Shown here: positions 42,034-50,967 of the stretch, piece by piece
Layout of the letters: each line of letters begins with the position of its first letter
Numbering within the stretch: position 1 is the stretch's first letter
The notes under the pieces: generated by a model
What the model was told of the DNA's origin: nothing
Database searches by the model: none
The model's input: the letters and a program-made list of their open reading frames with translations, nothing else
Assembly (NCBI RefSeq): GCF_018687495.1
Contig: NZ_CP061293.1
Span: forward strand, 744,001 to 808,000
Reading direction: 5' to 3'
Length of the DNA: 64,000 nucleotides
Source: Polynucleobacter sp. MWH-Svant-W18
GTDB taxonomy: Bacteria > Pseudomonadota > Gammaproteobacteria > Burkholderiales > Burkholderiaceae
Made by a program: the position numbers and the translations under genes

Positions 42034-42488
42034 GTTTGCAAAAGGCGGCTATGGACAGAGAACAGTCTAATTAGTGAGATTGCCTTAGTGTCTCAAGTCG
42101 GCAAATAACAGGCTCTCATTAGTTGTGATGGGGCGTTTTTCGCCAAAGTTAATGGTGCTTCAAGGGTTGATAGAGATACAACACTTTTGCTACCAAAAGC
42201 GTTACCAAAGCCACCCTAAGGGGTGGCTTTTTCATGATGTGATCAATTAATTAAATCAACAGATTATTGAGAGGTTATAAAACTTTTCCACTCTTAAACT
42301 TCTGATTTAGCCATGTACTTTTATTGGGGGGCCAATCCTTATATTAATTAGGTCCAGACACCATAATTTGCCTCAAAAGAGCGCAATTAGGTTTATTAAG
42401 ATGAATTTGCCTGCTTTGGTCAATCTCTGTGTAGCTCGACTTTGGTATATTCACACTTATTGTTCGTGCTCCCTAGAAGACCCCATAA
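42034..42488. other. Junction region between island modules
   Basis: About 450 bases with no gene. Contains repeat B (42141-42233), whose terminator-like hairpin CCACCC-TAA-GGGGTGG is followed by T5, and an AT-rich tail leading to the next gene. No clear promoter found. Confidence 0.55.
42141..42233 (+). repeat. Direct repeat B: diverged att-like copy with tRNA-Ser end
   Basis: Related to repeat A: starts CGCCAAAGTTAAT (A: CGCCAAGTCAAT), then shares AAGGGTT, TAGAGATACAACAC, ACCAAAAGCGTTACCAAAGC and the closing hairpin. I judge roughly 80 percent identity by eye across the better-matching 72 bases (42162-42233). Marks the boundary of module 1. Confidence 0.7.
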
Positions 42489-43322
42489 ATGATCGAAACG
42501 AGATTAAGCATAATTAGTGCATCATTATTTTCAATAGCTGCATTATTTGCTGCTATTAATCCTGTTCATGCGAATGATGGACTTACCCCTATTCGTAAGG
42601 TTTCAGATGCATGGAGTTTTGAACTTACCCCATATCTATGGGCGCCAAGTATTAACTCTACGCTCAATTACAAAGATAAATACCTTCAGACTGCAAATCT
42701 AAATACGAATAATATTATTGCTAACCTGAAGTCTGGCGCAATGATTGCCGGTGAGATTCATTATGGCAACTGGGGTGTAATGGCAGATGTGGTCTCTGCA
42801 ACTTTGCAAAAAACTTCTAGTACAACAGTTACACCGCAAGCTCCATATACTTATCAGCTAGCTACCAAAGCAACACTTCAACAGACCATCCTCACGGGCG
42901 CCGCTACATATAATTTGCTGAATAACCAAGATGCTAATGTGGATGGTTTGTTGGGCGTCCGTTGGGTTGGAGTAACAGCCACTTTGAATGTTGCGGTAGA
43001 TGGTGTTTCGCCGCCCTTAAATGGTGAGTCAAAGACCATGAGCACTGCCGATCCAATTGTGGGTTTCAAGGGTCGTTACCGTATTGCTAATTCTTCCTGG
43101 TATGTCCCTTTCTATGCCGATATTGGTAGTGGTGGTGGCACAACTAATGTGACATGGCAGGCTATGCTTGGTATCGGAAAAACAGTGGATAAAGGGATTG
43201 ATGTTTCATTGATTTATCGTGGTTTGTACTATGACATGGATAGCACAAAGACGAATGGTCAGGGCCTGCTTCAAAAGACAACTTTCCAGGGTCCGCAATT
43301 GTCGGCAACTTTCAACTTCTAA
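42489..43322 (+). CDS. Outer-membrane beta-barrel protein, unknown function
   Basis: A 277-residue protein with a signal peptide (cleavage after VHA, about residue 28) and alternating amphipathic strands rich in aromatic girdle residues (WSFELTPYLWAPSI, GNWGVMADVVSATL), ending in the aromatic SATFNF, the usual C-terminal BAM recognition signal. No specific family recognised; possible transport or sensing role with the following channel-like gene. Confidence 0.7.
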   Translation: MIETRLSIISASLFSIAALFAAINPVHANDGLTPIRKVSDAWSFELTPYLWAPSINSTLNYKDKYLQTANLNTNNIIANLKSGAMIAGEIHYGNWGVMADVVSATLQKTSSTTVTPQAPYTYQLATKATLQQTILTGAATYNLLNNQDANVDGLLGVRWVGVTATLNVAVDGVSPPLNGESKTMSTADPIVGFKGRYRIANSSWYVPFYADIGSGGGTTNVTWQAMLGIGKTVDKGIDVSLIYRGLYYDMDSTKTNGQGLLQKTTFQGPQLSATFNF

Positions 43323-43354
43323 TGCTTAGTGTACCAACTTAAATCTTATGGGTT

Positions 43355-43849
43355 GTGGCTAATATGACCTTTCAAAATCCACTGCCACTATTGATATTTT
43401 ATGCGAACCATATTTTTGGTGAAAAGATTGATGTTTTTATAATTACAGCAATTTTAATTTTTTCTCTGCATAGTTTTTTTATTCTTTTGGTTGCTAATAG
43501 GTTTCAATATTTCGTCAATTCATCTTCTGATTCTTCGGGGAAATATTTCAGATTTATCGTCTACACGATTGCAATGCTTTTTATTATGATGTCTCACTTG
43601 ATGGATCTGCTTTATTTTTCCTATGTCATGGACTGTATGAAAGTATTTTCAGATCCACTAACTGCCTTCTATTTTGTGGGAGAGATGTATACCACTCTTG
43701 GTTACGGAAACTATCAGCTTGGCCCTGAGTGGCGCGGACTACCCTTTGTTATCGGATTTACTGGGCTTTTCTCAGCCTCAATTTCAGGGGCTGGATTGTT
43801 TACTATGCTCCAATACTTGGGAAAGTCCCCATTTAATAAATCTCAGTAA
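43355..43849 (+). CDS. K+-channel-like membrane protein
   Basis: A 164-residue protein with hydrophobic segments at about 25-47, 66-91 and 124-148. Between the last two lies a re-entrant loop with TTLGYGN (about 113-119), a selectivity filter resembling the TVGYGD of potassium channels but with Leu for Val and Asn for Asp. It fits a two-helix Ion_trans_2 pore unit with one extra N-terminal helix. No cytoplasmic RCK domain is attached. GTG at 43355 or ATG at 43364 may be the start. Expected to be a tetrameric inner-membrane channel. Confidence 0.68.
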   Translation: MANMTFQNPLPLLIFYANHIFGEKIDVFIITAILIFSLHSFFILLVANRFQYFVNSSSDSSGKYFRFIVYTIAMLFIMMSHLMDLLYFSYVMDCMKVFSDPLTAFYFVGEMYTTLGYGNYQLGPEWRGLPFVIGFTGLFSASISGAGLFTMLQYLGKSPFNKSQ

Positions 43850-44042
43850 TGGCAGCCTGATGATGAAATGGGTTGGAATATTTTTTAGCCAGCCGATACT
43901 TAATCTCCCTAGAGAGAAAACTATGACGCAAAGGCAGCCACAAATCAGCTCACTTTGAGTAGCGGCAAAACTGTCAAAATTATTTAATATGTAATTTCCT
44001 GATGCTAGTATATTTATTCTTTTAATCCACATCAATTCAATT

Positions 44043-45179
44043 ATGAAAACTTTCAAATCCTTTGGTAGTCTACTATTAGCCTCCTCTTTGATCTTCTCCT
44101 CTATAGGAAATGCGGTTGCTTGCACTTCTTTGATGATGACGGATCTTAACGGCAATGCTTACCATGGTCGAACCTTGGAATTTAGTTCGATTATCCCAAC
44201 GGCGATGACCTATTTTCCCGCTGGTACAAAAATTGAGTCTGTTACACCCTCAGGCAAGCAGGGTAAGACGTTTAATACCAAGTATGCGATTTTAGGAATG
44301 ACCGCCCAAGCTCTTCCTACATCCAAGCAGGTAACTTTTGCTGATGGCATGAATGATCATGGCCTCAGTTTTAAAGTCAATTGGTTAAATTCAACCACTG
44401 GAATCCCTGTTACCGCGGAAGACTCCAAACTGTTATCTATTACTGATTTCGGATCATGGACCTTGGGTAATTTTAAAAATGTAGCGGAATTAAAAGCAGC
44501 TCTTGAATCCAAAGAAACAGAATTTTGGTTGCCAGTTATAAAAGACTTTAGCCCCAATCCATTTCCTCAACACTATAACTTTGTGGATAAAACAGGAGGT
44601 AACCTAGTTATAGAGTTCACCAATAATAAGATGAATGTGTATGACAATCCTGTTGGGGTAATGACAAATGGACCTGATTTCCCATGGCATTTACAAAATC
44701 TGAACAACTATACGTTTACAAACGTAGATAAAAATACCGGTCAGTTAGGTAAGATGCCATTGGCAACTCAAGATTCTGGGATTGCTCTGACTGCATTGCC
44801 ATCTGCACAAACATCACAAGGTCGTTTTGTAAAAGCAGCTTTCTATGTGAATTATGTTCGAAAAGGGAAGACTCCTGATGAAGCAATGAATCTTCTGGCC
44901 CACGTCATGAATAACTTTGATCGTCCATATGATTTAACTATTGATGGGGCTGGTGGCTCAGGTGACGGAATACGTGGCAAAGGTTTTTCAAGTGAAGTTA
45001 CCTTGTGGACTACGATGAGTGATTTAAATCGTAATCAATATTATGTACGCAGTATTAATGCCATGAATTTTGCTGTGGTTGATATGAATAAGCTTAAGAG
45101 CATTAAGCAAATTAAGTCAATCTCAAGCTACGATGTAGATAAAGCAGGTGCTGATCTATTTGTTGTATTAAATCAGTAA
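44043..45179 (+). CDS. Exported choloylglycine hydrolase / penicillin V acylase family protein
   Basis: A 378-residue N-terminal-nucleophile hydrolase. The signal peptide ends NAVA and is followed at once by CTSLMMTD, so cleavage would expose Cys27 as the catalytic N-terminal residue. Downstream AYHGRTLEFS carries the conserved Arg; FADGMNDHGLSF and NVDKNTG-type loops match the Ntn fold. Relatives cleave bile-acid conjugates, penicillin V or N-acyl homoserine lactones; in an aquatic bacterium an N-acyl amide or signal-molecule substrate is more likely than bile salts (inference). Ends before a terminator. Confidence 0.85.
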   Translation: MKTFKSFGSLLLASSLIFSSIGNAVACTSLMMTDLNGNAYHGRTLEFSSIIPTAMTYFPAGTKIESVTPSGKQGKTFNTKYAILGMTAQALPTSKQVTFADGMNDHGLSFKVNWLNSTTGIPVTAEDSKLLSITDFGSWTLGNFKNVAELKAALESKETEFWLPVIKDFSPNPFPQHYNFVDKTGGNLVIEFTNNKMNVYDNPVGVMTNGPDFPWHLQNLNNYTFTNVDKNTGQLGKMPLATQDSGIALTALPSAQTSQGRFVKAAFYVNYVRKGKTPDEAMNLLAHVMNNFDRPYDLTIDGAGGSGDGIRGKGFSSEVTLWTTMSDLNRNQYYVRSINAMNFAVVDMNKLKSIKQIKSISSYDVDKAGADLFVVLNQ

Positions 45180-45199
45180 ATACGTTGATGAGTGAGAAT

Positions 45200-45225
45200 A
45201 AAGCCACCTTCGGGTGGCTTTTGTT
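45200..45225 (+). terminator. Intrinsic terminator after Ntn-hydrolase gene
   Basis: AAGCCACC-TTCG-GGTGGCTT followed by T-rich sequence. Confidence 0.85.
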
Positions 45226-45497
45226 TGGATGTCTCCAATGGGTCGTTAGCGGACATTGCGGAGGTATTTTCAGACTGGCCTGCAACAGTGACTTACTATG
45301 CTAACTGTATGGGGCTTAAGTAAACGCATAATGAAGCAGTAAATGAGATATCTATAAACATAAATTGTTATTAAATGTTCATAAGATTGACATACATCAC
45401 TCTAAATTCGTTTAGTAGATATACCGCATCAATTTCCTCAGCCTTTAAATTGTCATATTTAAGATAGAACATTAAGTATCCGCAATTTTTAGGTGCA
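45226..45497 (+). promoter_or_regulatory. Promoter region of the acyl-CoA/acyl-phosphate cluster
   Basis: AT-rich region with TTGACA at 45387-45392 and TTTAGT at 45411-45416 (18-base spacer), a plausible sigma-70 promoter. AGGTG lies just before the fabI-like ATG. The stretch before it (45226-45380) shows nothing recognisable. Confidence 0.5.
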
Positions 45498-46256
45498 ATG
45501 ATGCTTAAAGGCAAAAAAGGTATTGTATTTGGCGTAGCCAATGATAAAAGTATTGCGTATGCCGTTGCTAAAAAGCTCCGTGAGGATGGGGCATTGGTTC
45601 TTGCATCTTGCCTTAACCAAAAAGCCTATGAGCTAGTTTCTCCCAGTTTATTGAGTCTGGATATTCCTGTTCAACCTTGCAATGTTGAGGATCATGAGCA
45701 GTTAAAAGAATTTGTTAGAGATGCTGCCGAGCGTTTTGGAGATTTTGACTTTATTGTGCATTCCATTGCATGGGCGCCATTAGAAGATTTGCATGGCAAA
45801 GTAATTGATAGCTCAAGTTCAGGATTCTCCAGGGCAATGGCAATCTCATGCCATTCATTTGCTGTAATTGCCCATCTTTGTGTGCCGCACATGAGCTATG
45901 GCGGCAGTATGGTGACGATGAGTTACATTGGTGCTGATGAGGCCGTTCCGCATTATGGATTAATGGGCCCCGTTAAGGCTGCTCTAGAATCCTTGGTCAG
46001 ATATATGGCGCTCGAATTAGGCCCGCAAAATATTCGCGTTCATGCAGTATCTCCTGGCCCGATCATGACCCGCGCAGCTTCTGGTATTGAGGAGTTTGAC
46101 ACATTGATGAAGCGAGCAATTGAGAGAGCTCCATTATCTCGCCTAGTCACTACAGATGAGGTTGCCACTTTAACGGCCTTCTTATGTGATGACGGTTCAA
46201 GCGGTATGACAGGTCAAACCATTTACGTAGATGGCGGCTGCCATGCGGTGGCATAA
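45498..46256 (+). CDS. fabI: FabI-type enoyl reductase (SDR family)
   Basis: A 252-residue short-chain reductase of the FabI branch. FGVANDKSIAYAVAK at the N-terminus is the NADH-binding loop, SYIGADEAV supplies the first Tyr (about 143) and HYGLMGPVKAALE the catalytic Tyr153 and Lys160. FabI reduces enoyl-acyl carrier protein. This copy opens an acyl-CoA metabolism cluster, unlike a housekeeping fabI, so it may act in a specialised route or be a drug-tolerant paralog. The next gene begins two bases after its stop. Confidence 0.88.
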   Translation: MMLKGKKGIVFGVANDKSIAYAVAKKLREDGALVLASCLNQKAYELVSPSLLSLDIPVQPCNVEDHEQLKEFVRDAAERFGDFDFIVHSIAWAPLEDLHGKVIDSSSSGFSRAMAISCHSFAVIAHLCVPHMSYGGSMVTMSYIGADEAVPHYGLMGPVKAALESLVRYMALELGPQNIRVHAVSPGPIMTRAASGIEEFDTLMKRAIERAPLSRLVTTDEVATLTAFLCDDGSSGMTGQTIYVDGGCHAVA

Positions 46257-46258
46257 GC

Positions 46259-46573
46259 ATGCTTCCCCAAACTTCTCTAGAGGATGCCAGGCTTGATGAT
46301 GATATTCATCAGTTAAATGTAGAGATAGTGAGGCTTGCATACTTTTTGAATATTGACATTAAAAACGAAGCAGTAGTTGAAAGGCTTCTAGAAAATAATT
46401 TGCCAAATGATCATGAGCATTTTTACAAATTAGCCACTCTTAAGGGGTTAATCTTGCTTAGAGGGCATATTCACCAATTAAGACAAGAGCATGGCGTTCC
46501 TGATGGTAAGAGCCCTTTAGAAGAGGAGATCTTTCAGAGGCTCAATTTAGGCCATTATGAAAATGAGTGTTAA
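46259..46573 (+). CDS. Conserved-looking hypothetical protein, 104 residues
   Basis: No family recognised. Mostly helical and acidic (DARLDDDIHQLN, IVRLAYFLNIDIKNEA), soluble, without signal peptide or metal motif. It starts two bases after fabI and ends seven before atoD, so it is translated as part of the operon and may be a small helical partner of one of the enzymes. Confidence 0.7.
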   Translation: MLPQTSLEDARLDDDIHQLNVEIVRLAYFLNIDIKNEAVVERLLENNLPNDHEHFYKLATLKGLILLRGHIHQLRQEHGVPDGKSPLEEEIFQRLNLGHYENEC

Positions 46574-46579
46574 TTTGTT

Positions 46580-47242
46580 ATGAAAAAAGCAATTGCAGTT
46601 GAAACAGCTGTTGAAATGATTCCTCATGGAGCATCATTAATGATTGGCGGATTCATGGGAATAGGATCTCCACATCGCATGATTGATGCCTTAGTCGCAG
46701 CGGGTACTTCCGATTTAACTATCATCGCTAACGATACCGGCAAGCCAAACTACGGTATTGGAAAGCTCATCTCTAGTGGGCAAGTTAAGCATGTGATCGC
46801 TAGTCATATTGGCTTAAATCCAGAAACCCAAGCCAAGATGTTTAGTAAAGAGCTCACAGTAGATCTTGTGCCTCAAGGCAATTTAGCAGAGCGGATACGA
46901 GCGGCAGGATATGGTCTTGGCGGTGTATTGGTTCAAACAGGTATCGGAACCTTGGTTGAGGAGGGTAAGCGAGTTATTGAAATCAATGGCGAAAATTGGC
47001 TTTTAGAGCTTCCCATTGCTGCTGATTTTGCGCTCATACATGCTCATCAAGCAGACTATCTTGGCAATCTGGCGTATCAGCTAACAGCAACTAATTTCAA
47101 TCCAGTAATGGCAATGGCTGCAAAAGTGGTGATATGCGAAACCAATGAGATTGTTCCGGTTGGAATGATTTCCCCTAATGACGTTATTACTCCAGGGGCA
47201 ATTGTGACTGAGCTCATTTCTATGCCACATAGGCATCACTAA
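46580..47242 (+). CDS. atoD: Acetate/acetoacetate CoA-transferase alpha subunit
   Basis: A 220-residue subunit. GGFMGIGSPHRMIDAL (about 23), LTIIANDTGKPNYGIG, VIASHIGLNPETQ and LVPQGNLAERIRAAGYGLGG follow E. coli AtoD closely. With AtoA it moves CoA between acetyl/acetoacetyl/butyryl and free acids. The gene partner follows after 11 bases. Confidence 0.93.
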   Translation: MKKAIAVETAVEMIPHGASLMIGGFMGIGSPHRMIDALVAAGTSDLTIIANDTGKPNYGIGKLISSGQVKHVIASHIGLNPETQAKMFSKELTVDLVPQGNLAERIRAAGYGLGGVLVQTGIGTLVEEGKRVIEINGENWLLELPIAADFALIHAHQADYLGNLAYQLTATNFNPVMAMAAKVVICETNEIVPVGMISPNDVITPGAIVTELISMPHRHH

Positions 47243-47253
47243 GAGATCTATTC

Positions 47254-47925
47254 ATGAAAAGTACTCTTACTCCAAATGAAGTTATTGCACGGCGTGTTGC
47301 GCAAGAGTTTGCTGAGGGCATGCTCGTCAATCTTGGCATTGGATTACCAACGCAAGTTGCCAACTACCTTCCTAAAAACATGACAGTCTTTTTGCAGTCA
47401 GAAAACGGTCTCATTGGCCTTGGTGCTAGACCGCCAGAAGGCATGGAGGATGATGACTTAACCGATGCAGGCGGCACGCCAGTAATGGCAATACCAGGAG
47501 CAGCCAGAATAGACTCCGTGTTTTCTTTTGGACTGATTCGTGGAGGGCATCTAGACATCACGGTGCTTGGTGGATTGCAGGTTGACGCAGAAGGACGGCT
47601 AGCTAATTGGATGATTCCAGGCAAGATGGCTCCAGGAATGGGCGGGGCAATGGATCTGGTATCTGGTGCAAAAAAAGTGATTATCGCTATGCAGCACACA
47701 GCCAAAGGCGTTCATAAAATTGTTGAGAAATGCAGTTTACCCTTAACTGCTACGCGTCCAGTCAGTTTGATTGTGACTGAATTGGCAGTGATTGAGCCGA
47801 CACCGGCCGGGTTAATTCTTAAGGAGTTGGCGCCGGACGTAACGATAGATGAGGTCATTGCAGCAACAGGGGCGCAATTAATTATTTCCGATGATATTCA
47901 TGAGATGAATTTTCTGGAGATTTAA
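47254..47925 (+). CDS. atoA: Acetate/acetoacetate CoA-transferase beta subunit
   Basis: A 223-residue subunit with the catalytic Glu in LQSENGLIGLG (about 49), VNLGIGLPTQVANYLP and WMIPGKMAPGMGGAMDLV, all matching AtoA. The glutamate forms the covalent glutamyl-CoA intermediate. Its coupling with Pta and AckA downstream could recycle acyl-CoA into acyl-phosphate and ATP. Confidence 0.93.
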   Translation: MKSTLTPNEVIARRVAQEFAEGMLVNLGIGLPTQVANYLPKNMTVFLQSENGLIGLGARPPEGMEDDDLTDAGGTPVMAIPGAARIDSVFSFGLIRGGHLDITVLGGLQVDAEGRLANWMIPGKMAPGMGGAMDLVSGAKKVIIAMQHTAKGVHKIVEKCSLPLTATRPVSLIVTELAVIEPTPAGLILKELAPDVTIDEVIAATGAQLIISDDIHEMNFLEI

Positions 47926-47929
47926 ATAA

Positions 47930-48484
47930 ATGGAATTAACCTCAAATAATGAAGCTCTAAATTCACGGTTTATAAAAAAATGGACGCTTGCTCATGGTGG
48001 CGAGTACGATATCAGGCTCATTTCTATACATGATCGCAATGCAGTTCTCGATTTATTTGAGCATTTATCTGCTCAAAGCCGATTTTTTAGATATGCACAT
48101 GCTATGTCGACCTTGCCCGAGCAACTGCTAGATCAAATCATTCATGCAAGCACACCCAATGACTTCGCGTTGGGAGCCTATATAAAAAATCCAGACTGGC
48201 CAATAGAACGCTTGGTTGGAATTTCTCGATATGTGCGCGATACAAATAGCACCAGAGCAGAATTTTCTCTGTCTGTAAGTGATGATTATCACCATGAGGG
48301 TATCGGCTCACACCTAATGCAGGGGATTTTAGATTGCGCAAGATTAAATGGTTTATCAGAGATTTATGGGTATGTTCTAAAAGAAAATCACGATATGTTG
48401 GTATTAATGCGCCATCTAGGCTATGAATTGCATACCGATGAAGATGATATGAAGATGTACATCGCCATAAATCAAACAATTTAA
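47930..48484 (+). CDS. GNAT-family acetyltransferase
   Basis: A 184-residue single-domain acetyltransferase. Motif A is seen as DDYHHEGIGSHLMQGILDCA (about 122-141), which binds acetyl-CoA. The layout resembles the C-terminal acetyltransferase module that modifies acyl-CoA synthetases in bacteria, and the location inside an acetyl-CoA gene cluster suggests that it may acetylate one of the neighbouring enzymes (inference). Starts five bases after atoA. Confidence 0.82.
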   Translation: MELTSNNEALNSRFIKKWTLAHGGEYDIRLISIHDRNAVLDLFEHLSAQSRFFRYAHAMSTLPEQLLDQIIHASTPNDFALGAYIKNPDWPIERLVGISRYVRDTNSTRAEFSLSVSDDYHHEGIGSHLMQGILDCARLNGLSEIYGYVLKENHDMLVLMRHLGYELHTDEDDMKMYIAINQTI

Positions 48485-48499
48485 GTAGTACCCACAGAC

Positions 48500-48530
48500 A
48501 GTGTCACAAAAGCTACATGAATCTGACACT
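48500..48530 (+). promoter_or_regulatory. Inverted repeat and possible promoter before the DUF3141 gene
   Basis: AGTGTCA (48500-48506) and TGACACT (48524-48530) are perfectly complementary with a 17-base spacer and are followed by ATATAAAT, a possible -10. A ten-base palindrome AATTCGAATT lies further on. The 102-base gap is the longest inside the cluster, so a separate promoter and operator here are plausible. Confidence 0.45.
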
Positions 48531-48586
48531 ATATAAATCTAAAGTGAAAAATTCAATTCGAATTTTCGAGTAAATGAGAGGCAGTT

Positions 48587-50965
48587 ATGTTTGATTTTAG
48601 CCAATACAATCCCATCAATTCTTATAGAAATATTCTGCAAAAGAGTATGCGCTCCGCCGAATTATCTCGTCAAGATCAAAAACAATCCCTACATAAAATC
48701 TCAGAGTTGACATCAATTCATAGTCAAAAACTGCAACAGGTTGCCCTCTCAGAATCTAAAAAGATTGAAAAGTTGCTCGAGGAAACAAAAGAAAGGGTAA
48801 GTTCATTGATGACTTCAGAGCCACGCGCTCTTTGGGGGATGTGGCAGGAGTATTTAACTGACTCTACACAACGTAGTGCTTTGGTTTTTGAGACTTTGCG
48901 CAAGCGTGGGAATGTATACCTCGATCACGTAGAGTCGGGTATGCCGCCAGTCTTAGATTTTGCTTATGAAGTCATTATTGATGGCAAAGAATTAAGTTCG
49001 CCAGTAAATTATTTATTACTCAAAATAACGCCTCCAGCAGGGGTCGTCATTGATGAGAAGCGTGCACCAGTCATGATTATTGATCCTAGAGCAGGTCATG
49101 GCGCAGGTATCGGAGGATTTAAACCAGACAGCCAAGTAGGCGAGGCTTTTGCCGATGGCCATCAAGTTTATTTCGTTGCATTTAGACCGATGCCTGAGCC
49201 AACTCAAACGATTGCAGATGTCCGTGATGCCGAAATTATCTTCTTAAAACATATTATTGAGCAGCATCCGCATTCACCTAAGCCTATTGTGATTGGTAAT
49301 TGTCAAGGCGGTTGGGCGGCAATGTTGATAGCAGCGGCCGTTCCTGATTTGATGGGCCCAATTGTTCTAAATGGTTCACCGATGTCCTATTGGGCGGGTA
49401 AGGTTGGTGATAATCCCATGCGCTATACAGGAGGAATGCGTGGCGGAGCAATGTCTGCATTAATGTTGGCTGATATTGGGAATGGTTTATTTGATGGCGC
49501 TAATTTGGTAGCCAATTTTGAATCTTTAAATCCTGCAAACAGTTTCTTTGGTAAGTATTACAAGCTGTATTCGAATGTGGATTCAGAAGCTCAGCGCTTC
49601 CTGGACTTTGAAAAATGGTGGGGCGGCTACTGCTTCATGACTGAAGCTGAAATGCGTTGGATTTTAGATAATCTGTTTATCGGGAATAAATTAGCAACCG
49701 GCGATGCAGTTCTAGGTATGGAGCGTGTAGATCTTAAGGCAATAAAATCACCTATTATTGTGTTCGCTTCCCATGGCGATAACATCACGCCTCCACAGCA
49801 GGCTCTCAATTGGATTCCTGATCTGTACGCAAGTGTTGAAGAGGTTAAGGCGCGTGGTCAAAGAATCGTCTATATGCTTCATGACTCCATTGGTCACTTG
49901 GGCATTTTTGTTTCTAGTCAAATAGCCGGACGAGAGCACGTAGCCATTACCGACACCGTTCGTGCCATTGAAGCTTTATCACCCGGACTTTATGAAATGA
50001 AGTTAGATGATGAAGAGGATCGAGTACATATTCGGTTTGAGCCCCGCGGAATGGGGGATATCCTTGCTTTGGGTGATGGCAGAGATGATGAGCAGTTATT
50101 TACTGAAGTAGCTCAAATGTCAAATATCAATACTGAGCTATACGATCGTTTTGTGCGTCCAGCAATTCAGAATATGGCCACCCCAGAAACTGCGGAGCTT
50201 ATTCGTGAGTCTCATCCCCTGAGAACGCAACGTGTTATTTTCTCTGATAAGAACCCAATCATGCCCATGCTTGATAAGGCGGCAGAGTCGATTGTTCGGG
50301 AGCGAAAGCCTGCAAGTATAGATAATCCATTCATCATGGCTGAAAAGGTGGCTAGTGAACTCATCGAAACTCAGTTAAATCTGTATCGCAATATGCGTGA
50401 CTCAATGACAGAAACAAGCTTCTTTTCTATTTATTCTTCGCCAATGATTAAGGCCTTTATTAGCCCTAAAGATTCTGGCATGCCGAAACGCACCACTGTG
50501 GATGTCCGCCAGATGCCTGAAGTCCAACATGCATTGGAGAATGTTGATAAAGGCGGCTTGGCTGAAGGGGTAGTTCGCATATTGCATCTATTAAATGATG
50601 CCCGTGGATATGTTCGTAGAACACGTTTAGAGCGCGAACTGATTGCTTTGGGCCACTCTAAATTATTCCCTGATATGGATCATGAAGATATTGTCAAAAT
50701 AGTCCACCAACAAGCACTGATCGTAGATTTTGAGCCAAAGTTGGCAATGTATACACTCCCAGTTTTGCTCAATACACAAACTGCGAAAAAAAAGGCGCTG
50801 AAATTAGTAATGGATATTGCTGGCCCACGAGACACAATGCATCCATTTGCATTAAAAATGTACGGACAAATTGAAGAGTTGCTTCAACATAAGACTGTAC
50901 CTTCTGAATCTACAGTTGTGAATAATGAAGAGGGCCCTTTGCAAGATGATGCCAGGGCTGAATAA
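48587..50965 (+). CDS. Large DUF3141 protein, PHA-synthase-like
   Basis: A 792-residue protein. Residues 1-90 form an amphipathic, phasin-like helical region; an alpha/beta-hydrolase core follows with the lipase-box relative VIGNCQGGWAAM, whose nucleophile is Cys239, as in polyhydroxyalkanoate synthases (GxCxG). Later SHGDNITPP and DSIGHLGIF provide the Asp and His of a triad. The remainder (about 500-792) is unassigned. DUF3141 proteins occur next to pta-ackA genes in other proteobacteria; the present sequence supports a thioesterase, acyltransferase or polymerase acting on hydroxyacyl-CoA. Preceded by GAGAGG; pta follows after two bases. Confidence 0.82.
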   Translation: MFDFSQYNPINSYRNILQKSMRSAELSRQDQKQSLHKISELTSIHSQKLQQVALSESKKIEKLLEETKERVSSLMTSEPRALWGMWQEYLTDSTQRSALVFETLRKRGNVYLDHVESGMPPVLDFAYEVIIDGKELSSPVNYLLLKITPPAGVVIDEKRAPVMIIDPRAGHGAGIGGFKPDSQVGEAFADGHQVYFVAFRPMPEPTQTIADVRDAEIIFLKHIIEQHPHSPKPIVIGNCQGGWAAMLIAAAVPDLMGPIVLNGSPMSYWAGKVGDNPMRYTGGMRGGAMSALMLADIGNGLFDGANLVANFESLNPANSFFGKYYKLYSNVDSEAQRFLDFEKWWGGYCFMTEAEMRWILDNLFIGNKLATGDAVLGMERVDLKAIKSPIIVFASHGDNITPPQQALNWIPDLYASVEEVKARGQRIVYMLHDSIGHLGIFVSSQIAGREHVAITDTVRAIEALSPGLYEMKLDDEEDRVHIRFEPRGMGDILALGDGRDDEQLFTEVAQMSNINTELYDRFVRPAIQNMATPETAELIRESHPLRTQRVIFSDKNPIMPMLDKAAESIVRERKPASIDNPFIMAEKVASELIETQLNLYRNMRDSMTETSFFSIYSSPMIKAFISPKDSGMPKRTTVDVRQMPEVQHALENVDKGGLAEGVVRILHLLNDARGYVRRTRLERELIALGHSKLFPDMDHEDIVKIVHQQALIVDFEPKLAMYTLPVLLNTQTAKKKALKLVMDIAGPRDTMHPFALKMYGQIEELLQHKTVPSESTVVNNEEGPLQDDARAE

Positions 50966-50967
50966 TC

